Source of the DNA: Trematomus loennbergii
Taxonomy: Eukaryota > Chordata > Actinopteri > Perciformes > Nototheniidae
Reading direction: 5' to 3'
Assembly: GCA_012861695.1 (NCBI GenBank)
Contig: JAAOOA010000033.1
Span: forward strand, 12,144,325 to 12,208,324
DNA: 64,000 nt
Below are positions 12,129 through 55,254 of this stretch, piece after piece. Made by a program: the position numbers and the translations under genes. The notes below the pieces were generated by a model, which did no database searches, was not told where the DNA came from, and saw only the letters and a list, made by a program, of their open reading frames with translations. Numbering within the stretch: the stretch's first letter is position 1; the number at the start of each line of letters is the position of its first letter.

Positions 12129-14630
12129 TCACAAAATAGAAGGTTCTGGATATGTAGGAGCTGTGAGAGGAAATAAAGGAGCACTTTTGAGTTTGGCAGA
12201 ACGTATTCTCATTCTATCAAAGAATGCATCACGGTCACTGTCGTCGATAAAGCCAAAGAACTTTGATTCCCGGCTTGCAGGCCTTTTCGACCTCACCTTC
12301 AGCTTTAATGCTTTTTCTTTAGAACTGATGTTAGCTGAGGATGTGACTGTGTCATTCTGAATCTGCTCAGAAGGGCTTGATGTGTGGGCTGGTTCATTGT
12401 TGCGGTAAATGGTTAATTTGGTGCCTGGGATGCATTTTGCTTCCAAGGTGTCCACAATGATGGGGCTTTTGAACCAGACCTTCTTCTTGTATAAAATGGT
12501 CCTTCTGTTGGTGAGCTAAAGGAGCAAGAATCATACGTTACCATGACCATAATACTTCATATTTATAAAAATTGGTTGTGAATATCAGATTTTGATTACA
12601 CAGGATACAACCAAGTGACTTCTTACTTTTGGGGGGGTTTTCAACTCCAAGGCCTTCTCTACAAATTGAGGATTTAAAAAAATATATAGTTTATTATTTG
12701 GCGCATAATGACATTAAATAGTTTGATTAGGATACACGTCTCACTTAATGAGTCTTAACCTGATTTAAATGAGTCCACATGTTTTCTGGTCTCAGCTTCA
12801 GGTCTTCCGTGTTGGCTTCAAAGAGAAAAACAGTGATTGATCAAGTTTTGGTTACATGGATGTTGAGTATGCAGATACCTTTCTTTGTTAGTTTCAAGTA
12901 TTCTAAAGTATCAGCAGACAATGTATTTAATTGTAGGAATACAAAAAAAAATTGCTTAAAAATGTATAACTTTAAAAAAAGAAAGGAACTCACTTGATCT
13001 CACAGTTCTTTTCGTCAACAATCTCAGAGACATCTGCAGACAGAATATTTTTTAAAACTGTGAAAAGACCAAGCATTTTCAAGCTAACATTAAGCTTTAC
13101 ATTTTTTTTTTTTTAAATACACTATATGTATTTATTTCAATCCATCTTATTCTCAATCAAATTCTGACAATCAATATCATAAGTTAATAAACCCTTTTTT
13201 TTAAATCACTAAACTTCAAACATTTTTACTACGATAACTAAATATCCTACCAAATTAAATGAAAAATAAACGTTTTTTCAAACCATTACCGAAGATGCTA
13301 GAAAGGTTTATGGGCTGATGCATGTGTATGGTCTCAGCGTTGCTCACATTAAGCAAGGTGGAGTTTTTTATGTTAAGATGAAGCCCAAGCTCCTCCTTAA
13401 TAGGAAAAGTTGATGTCTCCACTGGGAAAAGAAGACAAAAGAAGTGACAAGAAGGTTGAAAAAAATAAATAAAAATGAATAACCTTATATTTTGCTTGTG
13501 GATCAACAAAAATGCACACATACCATATCTTTCTCTTCTAAAGATCTCCGGGGAGGGAAGACTGCTGATAGATGAGGCAAAGGAATAGCAGTCTTCTTCC
13601 TCATCATCATCGTTACAGATGAAAGGAGTGACACTTTCAGATGTTACTGTCATTTGTTGCTCTTCATCGTTAACTAGCATGTCACCACCTTTAGCGGCCT
13701 CTATCCTGGGAGTGGTTTGAATTGTTTGGTGACCTGATGCTGACACTCTGTAACTAGATCTCCTAGAAGCTGGCACGGCATGCGTTTTGTTGCTGGAGTT
13801 TTCAGTAGATGGAGGCCTGCTCAAGCGTATCTCAGATTTCTTTTGGACAGTCTTAATGTGTTTCTGTGTGTGGAAAGGATAAGAGTGGAAAATTAGGAGA
13901 AGTGGGGGGAAAGTTTGAGAAACTCTCAACTTGAATTAAAAAATGTAAAGAAATATTACAGCAAAATGAATGTCCCCATTCTGTACCCGTTTGGTTGGTT
14001 TGACAGTGGGAACATGCATCTCTTCCACCCCAGGCTCCTCTGCAATAGCTTCATATTTCTTGTTTGGCAGAAGTCTCGTGCGCTCTGAAAGTTTTTAAAA
14101 ATGGGATAGCAGCTAGATGTAGCTCATTTACCTGCGTAAAAAGTATAATATTGGCTTCTAAAATGGAGTGGAGTTGAAGTAGCATGAACTGAGAATACTC
14201 GGGTAGAGTACAAATCCTTCAAAATTGTACTTCAATAGGCTACTGTACTTGAGTAAATGTACTTTGTTACTATCCACCACTATACATTTCTCCTAGTGCA
14301 TTGACTTCAAGTCTTCATGTTGAATATAATCAGATTTAAGTAGGCCTAGTTCGACTCAAAAGAAAGACATAAATAAAAGGCATCAAACTGATGTTGATCT
14401 TTATATTACAATTAAATAGGCTTCTTGCCAAATAAGTCAGCTGGTCACAGGAGCTTCCAATTAAACTGATCGATAGCATATTAAAGTTGTGGTTCAAACC
14501 TGTGCATACCATGGCGAAGTTAAATTAAAACCTCTATTACAAAGTACGTTTAAGATGATGTGTTAGATTTCTTACTTTCTCGTCTGTTCCGCACGGGTGT
14601 ATCTGGTTTGTCACGCCACACTCGACCCAT
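12129..14630 (-). CDS. meikin: Probable meiotic kinetochore factor (meikin), 7 exons
   Basis: MEIKIN holds sister kinetochores mono-oriented and protects centromeric cohesin in meiosis I, binding CENP-C and Polo-like kinase. Coding exons read on the minus strand: 14630-14576, 14084-13987, 13863-13524, 13421-13290, 13033-13004, 12815-12760 and 12515-12129. Phases are compatible and the product is 365 residues; mammalian MEIKIN is about 370. It begins MGRVWRDKPDTPVRNRRE, is Ser-rich with an acidic run (NDDDEEED), and ends in a basic tail followed by FFGFIDDSDRDAFFDRMR. SPEIFR at residues 155-160 matches the separase consensus SxExxR; MEIKIN is a known separase substrate. Assignment rests on position between fnip1 and acsl6 on the same strand, size and this motif, not on residue-level alignment. 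The exon 5 donor is uncertain: ACT|GTGAGA keeps the frame, whereas the stronger AA|GTGAGT 13 nt further does not. Confidence 0.66.
14165..14281. mobile_element. Fragment of a common teleost hAT-type repeat
   Basis: The block reads as an end fragment of the frequent fish repeat with interleaved GTACTT/AAGTA motifs that closes in TCCACCACT, and is related in its terminal portion to the intact copy at 51108-51578. It lies in meikin intron 1. Only one end is present, so it is a truncated copy. Confidence 0.6.
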
Positions 14631-14909
14631 TTCCGAACTAAATTGTCGTCCAAATTACGATCCAATGATCTGTCAGTATAAATCTGACACTATCTCAACG
14701 TTAGATGAGCTGTTGCTAATACAATAAACTAAATTAGTTTTTAATTTCGTAAAGCTTACGGTGGTTAAAAGTATTCCTGGATTGCTAACTGAAACTTTCC
14801 CCTGCTCTTTGTGCGATGCTTAGCAACCGAGAACACCTGTAGTCAATCAGCTGATGATTCTATTAAATCCCCCAACGCACACTATCTTAATGTGAAAACA
14901 AATCGTTAA

Positions 14910-15396
14910 AGTGGACCTATCATGCTATATTTGAATAATATAGTGTAGGACCATACCTATATAAGGCATATTTATACTTTTTTTTTGCAAAATACCAAAC
15001 AGATCATGCATTTTAGCCATGCCTCATTTTGCTCAATTTGACATTTTTTAGCTCTGTGTTTGTAAGGGCAGATAAGGGCAGAACAGCACCATCTACAGGC
15101 CTGGCATATGTACTACAGCGTCTTCAGCGCTTTCGAACGGCAATGGCCGTGGCTGTCTCCTCCTGATTGGTGGAGTTGGCCCAATAGCCGTAGCGCCACT
15201 GTCCTGACGTCGGGACAGTGTTCAAATCTGGATCAGTTTTTATCAGATCCGTTGCAGCCCCTTTTTAGAGATTTGGGTATGGAGGAAAATAGAGAGGGTT
15301 GTGTTTTCTGACACTTGGTGAGTTCCCTGGAACACCGGGGACACATATTCATGTATAAAAGACGTACAAAAGTGCATTTTGCATGATAGGTCCCCT
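14910..15396. mobile_element. 487-bp TTAA-flanked MITE (Kolobok or piggyBac type)
   Basis: The left end AGTGGACCTATCATGC and the right end GCATGATAGGTCCCCT are inverted repeats with one mismatch. Each is bordered by TTAA (14906-14909 and 15397-15400), the target of the piggyBac and Kolobok superfamilies. Termini starting AG fit Kolobok better. The interior, including a 67-codon open frame at 15108-15311, has no recognisable transposase. It sits between the meikin promoter and the acsl6 3' region. Confidence 0.85.
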
Positions 15397-15400
15397 TTAA

Positions 15401-17759
15401 ATTACAAACATGAACACAATTAGCCTACTTTATTTTGAAAATATTCAACGGAAGTCTTACTACATGACATCAGTGATATCAGATATAGGCTATAGCCTAG
15501 CTTTTCCGGACCCGTTGGAATACGGGGGTACACTAGGCTATACTGCACATAGGCCTAGGTATATATATTTTCTACTTAGCTTTATACTTTATGTAGGCCT
15601 ACACTCGTTGATGTTTGTGCTACTCAAATACTTTTAATTATTTTCATACTTAATTTCACAGGGACATTTTGTAATTTATACTAACTTATGTTACTCGTTT
15701 GAAAAAAAAGAATACTTTTATTTTTGCTCCTTTCAGGACATTTAGTTGATAATACGTTAATGAATGTATGCTTTTTTACTTGTAGTGGAGTGTTTTTCAT
15801 GATGGTATTGGTTTGCTACTTGGTTAACAATTTAAGAGCAGCAGTCCAATAAGTTCATACTTCATGTTGGCCTCTCCAGGGAAACCTTTCAAAATAAAAC
15901 GTAATGCAATGACAATTGAAGACACCATGAAACAAGAAACAAGACACTTGTTTAAAATCATTCCAGAATATCTTTTTTATTTCATTGCCCTTGTCCTATT
16001 CCCCACCCACCCTCATCCCTATTGCTGCACTCAATCGTTACAAGGATATGGTGCTGATTCCATTTTACAGCAGAATAGATAAATAAATAAGTACAATTCA
16101 TCTCACTACACGCAAAAAGAGAGAACAAAAATCCATTCAAACCATTGATTTAATAAATATGCTTACATCTAGCTGTCCTCATTTATGTACATCCACATTG
16201 TTTATGCTTTGGGACGGTAATCAACTTAAAAAGTCTATACATTACTTCTATGTGTAAACCCTTCAAAAACGTGTTTATTTTTCATTAAAAGTTGATGGTT
16301 GTTCTATTTTCCTCCAGTGAGTGGAATTCATCAGCTTTGCCTACATTACAAAGCCTTGCACTAGCAGCAGTGGCTGTGGGCAGCTGCATACAACCTGCTA
16401 TTAATGGCCACAAAGAAATACTCATCAGTTTCAAGTCAATGGTGCCAGCATTGCAGGGCAAACTGCATGCATTGCCCTGAGACCTGGTTTAGCATTATTT
16501 CTTTTTGTTCTTTTACCTGACATACTATTTGCGCAAAGGTGGATGTTAAAAAAGGAGTGAATGAACAGACTGTAGAGTGTGAACCGTAATGTGTGTTACA
16601 GTGTGCCAGTCCTTCACATAAACAAGGAGCATGCATGCTAAACTGCAGATCACAGCCATGTCGAGGTGACTTAATGAGTGAGTGAGAACATGACATGAAC
16701 AGCGATGTATTTGAATGTGGCTCAAACATCGAGATGCTCTACAATGGAATGGTGTAGACAGCAATGATTAGTAAGGCAGGAGCTGCTACTGTCTATACCT
16801 TGCTTTCTTAATTCTGCCCTTAAACATTAAGGTGTAGTTTTGGTCAAATTGCGCAATGTGTTGGGTAAAAGTTGAATCTCTTTTAGTGTGCCAGATCAAG
16901 GGAAATGTATCAGGCCCTGCTTAGCGGCACTGCTGTCAGCAGCTTGTTCGATTCAAGGGAAATCTACTGTGTCCCACTGAGGAGGAAGTCCATTACTGTC
17001 CCACATGTGTCAGCAATACATCTCCTTGAGCTACACTATACACAAAGACATCACGCTTGCTGTCGTATAACTGGATTCAGGTTGTGGCTGGTGGGTTTAA
17101 ACTGATGGAGGAAAAAAATAGATTGGACAGGGTGACAAGTGGAAATGGATTGCTCAACATAAAAGTGAGGGTGAGTTTTCTGCTGCTGGGGACAGAGCCT
17201 TTGATGGTTTGTTTGGGTGGATAGCAAGAAACAAAGTATGGAAGATTTAAAATGCCTAAATCAAAACCATTAAATAAAAAAAAGTGATTAACAAATCACA
17301 TTTGTATTTACATTCCTTTTTTCTGTATGCATATGTGTGTCATGTTTCTCTGTCAAAAAAAGAAAAAGCTCTGTTGGACATTCTCATGAAAACCAAACAA
17401 AGTGCTGTGTATTTAATGAATTACACAACCCTTTCTGTTTGTGGTTTGCATTTTATCACAAGGAATAAAGAACTCAGTTAACAGATTAACAGCTATTCTT
17501 TCATTTTACATGTGTACATGTAGTTATGTCACAGCAATGCCTAATTAAAACAGAAATACATATAGTATATTGTATTTCTCTTTGTGTCTTGGATTTGTTT
17601 GAGTTTTTAGGCATTAAATCTTCCATAGCAGGGGCCGGTTTGGCTTGCTTTTCCCATAGCTTTTAAGCCTAAGTGGTCACATCTTTATCCCACTGAAGTC
17701 AATGGTGAAAGCAGAACTAAGTGTAAAGATGCTTGAAGGAAAATGAGGTCTGCCGGCCT
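15401..17759 (-). other. acsl6 3' untranslated and downstream region
   Basis: This AT-rich stretch follows the acsl6 stop codon and carries no exon I can support. Minus-strand AATAAA signals (plus-strand TTTATT) occur at 16274-16279 and 15976-15981, predicting a 3' UTR of about 1.5-1.8 kb. Long 3' UTRs are usual for this gene. Which signal is used cannot be told from sequence alone. Confidence 0.5.
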
Positions 17760-49548
<31,789 letters not shown>

Positions 49549-49760
49549 CTCTTTCTCATCGAGTCAGCTGTCCCGGTGCAGGAGCGGCTCAAAACTGCAG
49601 CATCGACTGCAGCAAGTCGCCGACAATCTGGGAGATTAAGGAGGGGGTGAGGGGGGGGGGTGGGGGGAGCGACAATATATCTGAGACGGACCACAGGGGG
49701 GAGATGGCGAAGTCCAGCAGGTTTCTAATGTGTTTTGTGAAAGAAAAAAAAAACCCTGGC
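49549..49760 (-). promoter_or_regulatory. acsl6 5' UTR and promoter-proximal region with G-run
   Basis: Immediately upstream of the acsl6 ATG the sequence is GC-rich. Plus-strand positions 49643-49667 are an almost pure guanine tract (runs of 5, 10 and 6 G), which could form a G-quadruplex on the strand opposite to the transcript. Promoter role is inferred from position only; no TATA box was recognised. Confidence 0.5.
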
Positions 49761-50837
49761 CTATTGTACCATCCTTTTCCTCCTGATGGATTTTCCTCTT
49801 TCACCTAGTTGGCTGCTGCGCAATGACAGCCTGCTGGAACATGAGCGCTGTGAGGTCGGACGGGAGATGCGATGGACGCCAAGGTTACAGGGGATGTAAC
49901 GTCTATTCTGTATAAACACGTACAATACCGAGTTATATGTTTATATTGAGTGTAATTGTACCAGGGAAGTATGTTTGTTCCTTCCGAAAACTCATGCTAT
50001 TTGGTCATATGAGTAGCCTATATATTTAAAAACAAAACAAAAATAAACGTCAAAAGTGTACATATGATGATTAAATCACATATCTGAGTATTTTCACATG
50101 TTTTTATAACGTTGTGCAAATGGTTTCATATGAAAAAAAATCGCTGTGTTATTTTGGTCCCACCACATCACACCACCCTGGCTGAGCGTCCCTGCAGCTG
50201 AGTAGAGCTTTGACACAGAGTAACTTTGCATCAGGATCACGTGGTACAGTAAGACACTCCCAATGAACTAAAGTAACCTTGAGAACCGCCGACGGAGGGA
50301 CAGAGGCGGTGAGTGATTGACAGCAGGGATGAGGAATTGAGAATAATTACAAAGCATATAAAAAATAATAAAAATAAATAGATATAAATATTTTTTTATC
50401 ATATTTTTTTGGGTAATTTGTGCATTCTTAGGGTTACATTTACATTTATATTCCATTATCCAGAGGTGATGTGTGAATATTTAAGTGTTGACTGGGTGAT
50501 ATGACTTTTAATTAAATACAATCTGACTTGGACTTCATTCATTTGAATAAAACCAACATTTGTATTTTAAATATTGAATAACTGTACATTTCAATGTAAG
50601 TCACACCAGATCATCAAAGTATCATGTCATGCAGCAACAAACCACTAGACTTGTTTAAAAATATACACCATTTGTTATAGCCAACATATACCTAATCAGT
50701 ATTTAATTGTAAATGTTGTTTAATCTTATTCCTTTATTTCATTTATTTATTTATTTTTAAACCTTTTATGCTCTTAACCTTTTATTTTTATTTTGTATAT
50801 TATCATATTTTATTCAATATGCTCCTTTAGGTATTTC

Positions 50838-50905
50838 TCCTTATAGCTTTGTGAAGCACCTTGAGATGACGTTGTGTGCTATATAAATCAAATGTATTAT
50901 TATTA
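50838..50905 (+). mobile_element. Retroposon 3' tail
   Basis: GAAGCACCTTGAGATGAC followed by GCTATATAAATCAAATG and an ATT-rich run is the familiar 3' terminus of truncated fish LINE/SINE insertions. Family not assigned. Confidence 0.6.
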
Positions 50906-51098
50906 TAAATGTATTATTATTCTATTTTACATACGTGTTAAGTATACTCATTCCTGCATTTTACATTATGTTACTTGCACTATTTTATTTCTTTATTCAT
51001 TTTTATGTTATAAGATATGTTGCATTGTTGGAGGAGCCAGGAACTTAACATTTTATTTGCCAATAGCAGAAGTTTTTCATATAATAAAGCTTTTGAAT
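50905..51098 (+). mobile_element. Retroposon tail copy 3
   Basis: Contains TTGCATTGTTGGAGGAGCC and ends TATAATAAAGCTTTTG. It matches the copies at 31140-31377 and 28325-28465, and lies directly left of the intact hAT element. Confidence 0.6.
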
Positions 51099-51107
51099 CT
51101 TTAAATC

Positions 51108-51578
51108 CAGTGGAGAATACATTTACAAGTATTAAACGAGAAAGTACAATTTAAGGTACTTTTACTTGATTTTACTACTTTTGACTTCTACTGCATTTTA
51201 CGAGCGATATTGTACTTTTTACTCCACTACATTTATCTTTAGTTATTAGTTTCTTTACAAATTAAGATGTTTAGCTAAACATGAGATACAAATAATCAAA
51301 AATAGACATTGACACTTAACTGGGTTGAAGATATAGCAGCATTACATTTCTTTTAGTTCCATTAGTAATACACATTAATGCTTCGATGTGCACAGTAATT
51401 TATAAAATGGGCCATTGCGCATAACAAACACTCATTTTGGTACTTCAATGACATACTTTTGTATTTTAATTTAAGTAAGATTGTGAATGAAGGACTTTTA
51501 TTTTTAACAGATTATTTAAAAAAATCAGTATTGCTGCTTTTATTTAGTTAAAAGATCTAAGTACCTCTTCCACCACTG
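51108..51578. mobile_element. 471-bp hAT MITE with perfect 8-bp target duplication
   Basis: The element begins CAGTGGAGAAT and ends CTTCCACCACTG, and is flanked by TTTAAATC on both sides (51100-51107 and 51579-51586), a perfect 8-bp duplication diagnostic of hAT insertion. Internally it repeats GTACTT and CTCCACTACATTT words characteristic of a very abundant fish MITE. No coding capacity. Confidence 0.93.
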
Positions 51579-51837
51579 TTTAAATCTGACTTTACCGCAC
51601 ATGTCCAATTTTGATTGCAACAGCAGTCATAATTATCTACTATTTAAAGACAACAAATCACATGTACTGTATGTGTGTCTTTGCTTACTTAGCTGAAACA
51701 AAACCCATGTACAGGTGTCTCCAGTAATGGCTGACATGCTTACTGTCTTATTGTGCTGTTGTCATGTGACTGACCTTATTAAATGGGTCAGCGTCAGGAC
51801 TTCTAATCTGTTACTCACAGTAGAGCCTCACGCCGCC

Positions 51838-51902
51838 ACCTTCTTCTTCTTCTTCTTTCTTCTTCTTCTTCTTCTTCTTCTTCTCTTCTTCTTCTTCTTC
51901 TC
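51838..51902. repeat. (CTT)n microsatellite
   Basis: About 20 CTT/TTC units with two slips. Reads as poly-Phe/Leu or poly-Glu/Arg in the artefactual open frames that cross it. Confidence 0.97.
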
Positions 51903-53409
51903 TGATCCCACTGCAGATAAAACACACACACCAAAGAGCAAAGAAGGATCTTTAACCTAAACAAATTAATATAATAGAGGGGAAATAATTCAATTACAAA
52001 CACATAGTCATTTCTTATCTAAATGTAGTTTGTAGGTCTACATCTTAACAGAGTTACCTGTGAACGGCCAGCAGGAATCCAGGAGAGTGAATGTTGTTCA
52101 GCGGAGGGCACTGTTTTTATGTTTAATTATTTTGCAATGTGATCAAAGTTCACTCAGAACAAACCCCTGCTTGGCATGTTAAATATAACACCAACATTCA
52201 AACACATCATGAGGTTTAGTTTTAAATAAAGGTTAAAATGCATGATAAACAGATGTTAATTTTCCCTTTTCTAACAGGATGGTGATACATAATATTTTGA
52301 TAGAATAAATTGTGGTTGAACTATCACTATGAATTTTACCATACAAATCTAAGAGTCTAGCCCGGCACCTTTCTGAAAAAAGAGCAAACAGAGCATGAGC
52401 AAATACTGATGTCAATACTGAAGCAATTACAAAACAACAGCAAATAAAACGTATGAGAGGGTTAGTAAGGGGTCTCTTAATAAGATTTTGTTTTCAATGT
52501 GGACAAGTGTAATCATAAACTCAACCAAGAGGATAAAATATTTTTTAATAAGTGTTACGATTACTAATAAACTTCAAAATCAGTTTAAAGAACTTATGAA
52601 GGTAAAATATGATATTGGTATAGACTTGAACTATAGGAAATAACCATCAGCAGCCAAACACTTTTAAACTATGCACTTCAGCATTAACATATTATAAATT
52701 GCAAAACAATACTGTATATATTGTAGTATGTGCATATCATAACTTTACCTTCTAATGTTTAGAAATCCTATTTTATTTTAACTTTTAATGCACATTTATG
52801 TATATATATCTTTATATTGTTTTTTAGAAATATCTTGAGTGCACATTTTACTTAAACACCCTATGCTTATATCTTAATTTTGTAATTTTTCATTTATTTT
52901 ATTATATATTTTTACGGCACAGTCTTACTTTATCTTTTGATGTTTATATAAACATTTTGCATGATTTTTTAGTGAACTTTCTACGTGTTTAATTCTAAAA
53001 TAGAGCAACTGTCAAAAGGTATTCTGAATGGAAATATATACAATGTCGTATACGTGTCTGTCTGTCTCTGATTTCTTTATGACATATGTTTCACAACACT
53101 GTAGACAGGAAAAGCAATCAGACCAATCACATTTCTTTGACCCGGTGACCTCTGAACACATTTACTGCCACACACAGGTTTGAATCAGTAACCGTTTGAA
53201 TGTACCTCACACAACTAACTCATTCCTTGTAGTTTAATTCATGGCTCTGCACAACATTTAATGAGCGGTCTGTGTTTGACAGTAGGGTGTCTAACCTCCT
53301 AGACAAACAAAGACAACACAGAGTTGAAGGACAGTAGAAGTCAATAACCTGCTTAAAAAGCTGAGGGTTAGGCTAGGTTTATTTTTCAGAAACAAGTCCT
53401 GTTTCTCAT

Positions 53410-54085
53410 TTGAAGCCAGGAAAAGTCACTGTGACCTTTTTACCTGTGCTGGACTATGGTGATCTGATCTATATGAATGCACCTGCCCATTGCCTGAACA
53501 AGTTAGATGCCGCCTATCACAGTGCACTGAGATTTGTCACAAATTGTAAAGCACTTACACATCACTGTACACTGTATACCAAGGCAGGTTTGCCATCACT
53601 TACTGTACGGAGGCTCAGTCATTGGTACACGTTTATTTATAAAGCTATGTTTGGTAAACTCCCGTATTACATCTGCTCTCTGATAACACAGAAAGTTGCA
53701 AGCAGCTATTGTCTGAGATCGCATGATGTAGTATTGTTAGATGTGCCAAGAGCAAGGACTGTCTTAGCTAAGACAGCTTTTATGTGCGCAGCGCCACTTG
53801 CTTGGAACAGTCTACAGCTAAAATTGAAACTGAGCAATTTTATTCCTCTGAATGTTTTTAAAGCAAGTCTAAATGAAATGCTCATTGAAACTATGGGTAT
53901 TTGTAAATGTTGATAAGTATGTAAATGTAGCTTGTAAATATGTTGTATGATATCCTCTATTGTTTTATGTTGTTTTATGTTTCATGTGGAACCTAATTGC
54001 TGCAGGTCTCCCTTGAAAAAGAGATCTATGATCTCAAGGGACAATCTGGATAAATAAAGGTTTGAAATGAAATGAAATGAGAAGT
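53410..54085 (+). mobile_element. 5'-truncated L2-type LINE with 3' end
   Basis: A 167-codon frame (53410-53913) resembles the C-terminal part of a LINE reverse transcriptase: it contains PVLDYGDLIY near its start, TKAGLPSLTVRR in the middle and APLAWNSLQ near the end. About 85 bp after its stop comes the tail TCCCTTGAAAAAGAGATCTA followed by AATAAAGGTTTGAAATG and a short (GAAAT)n, the typical L2 3' terminus. The catalytic half of the reverse transcriptase is missing, so the copy is dead. A second tail of the same family is at 63716-63800. Confidence 0.8.
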
Positions 54086-54109
54086 GAGTGAGTGCAGTGA
54101 GAGTTGCCA

Positions 54110-54172
54110 AATAAATGTTGTTGTACTTTGTATGATGACAATAAAGATATATTCTATTCTATTCTATAGAAG
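54110..54172 (+). mobile_element. Retroposon tail with (TATTC)n end
   Basis: GTATGATGACAATAAAGATA followed by four TATTC units. A short 3' tail immediately after the L2 copy. Confidence 0.5.
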
Positions 54173-55254
54173 GGGGCGAAGGCAGAAATAATATCAAACT
54201 GAGATAAAACAGGCAGATAAAAAAAACAAGTTCCCATTGTTTTGTCTTCCTTCCGTCAATGGTTCCTACACCACTTTTCCTGCCTATCTGTTATAGTGTC
54301 CCTCATTTAACTTAATTTCCCCCTGGTTTTATTCTCACATAAATCACCCTGAGGATAGTACACATGTCCACATAACCAAAAAAAGAAAAAATACAATGAA
54401 TGCAAAAAACAACAATTAAACGTGCATGTGAAGAAATACAAGACAAAACAAATATAAGGCATAAAAGTAATATACAATGTACAATCACCAACTACTACAC
54501 AAACTACTTCCATACTTCAATGTCCATAGTTCTTCCAATGATCACACCCAAACATTTCGACTGATGGAAACACAGAAAAAGTGAACTGTTAAAGTGACAA
54601 GACAGTAATGTGCTTGAGTACAATTTTTGTTTAACTCTTATTGTTTTATGCTTATTCATACAGAAAAACCCCACAATATGTTATACAGCTTATTGATGAA
54701 GATTAGGCCTGTGGTTCCTCACCGTTTTAGCATGTGACCTCTTACTAAAAAGCCTAAAAGACTCCATGTCAAATCCCAGATATCTGCTGGTTGTTAACAG
54801 TTTCACTTAGACATATATTCATCCATTCTTTAGACTTAAGAAAAGTCTGACCAAAAGCATTAATCTCTATATAAACTGTTACAGGATGGTGCACAGTGTC
54901 TCTGTGTTGTGGCTCTAACAAGCAGTACTCCTACTGGACTAATGAGGGCGCTAAACTTAAACACCACTCTGGAAAACCCTGCATCAGCAGAGAGAGATGA
55001 TGTCATTTGAGTGATTGGCCTGAGGGATATTTGTATAATTTATGGAAACTTCACATGTTAAAACTTGTCTGTAAATCTTAAGAAAATTATGACAAACTTG
55101 TTGTTATGATGTATTTTTTCCACTCCTTTGTTTACCTCTCCTTCGCCTCTTATTTTTCTTTACTAAAAAGCTGTGTCATGACCTCAGGTGGGTCACCGCT
55201 GGTTCTTTGGAAGTTATTCATATAGAGAATATTTTTAAGTGAGAATACAATAAG

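Noticed and set aside
15108..15311. 67-codon plus-strand frame
   Set aside because: Lies wholly inside the TTAA-flanked MITE and has no domain or splice context.
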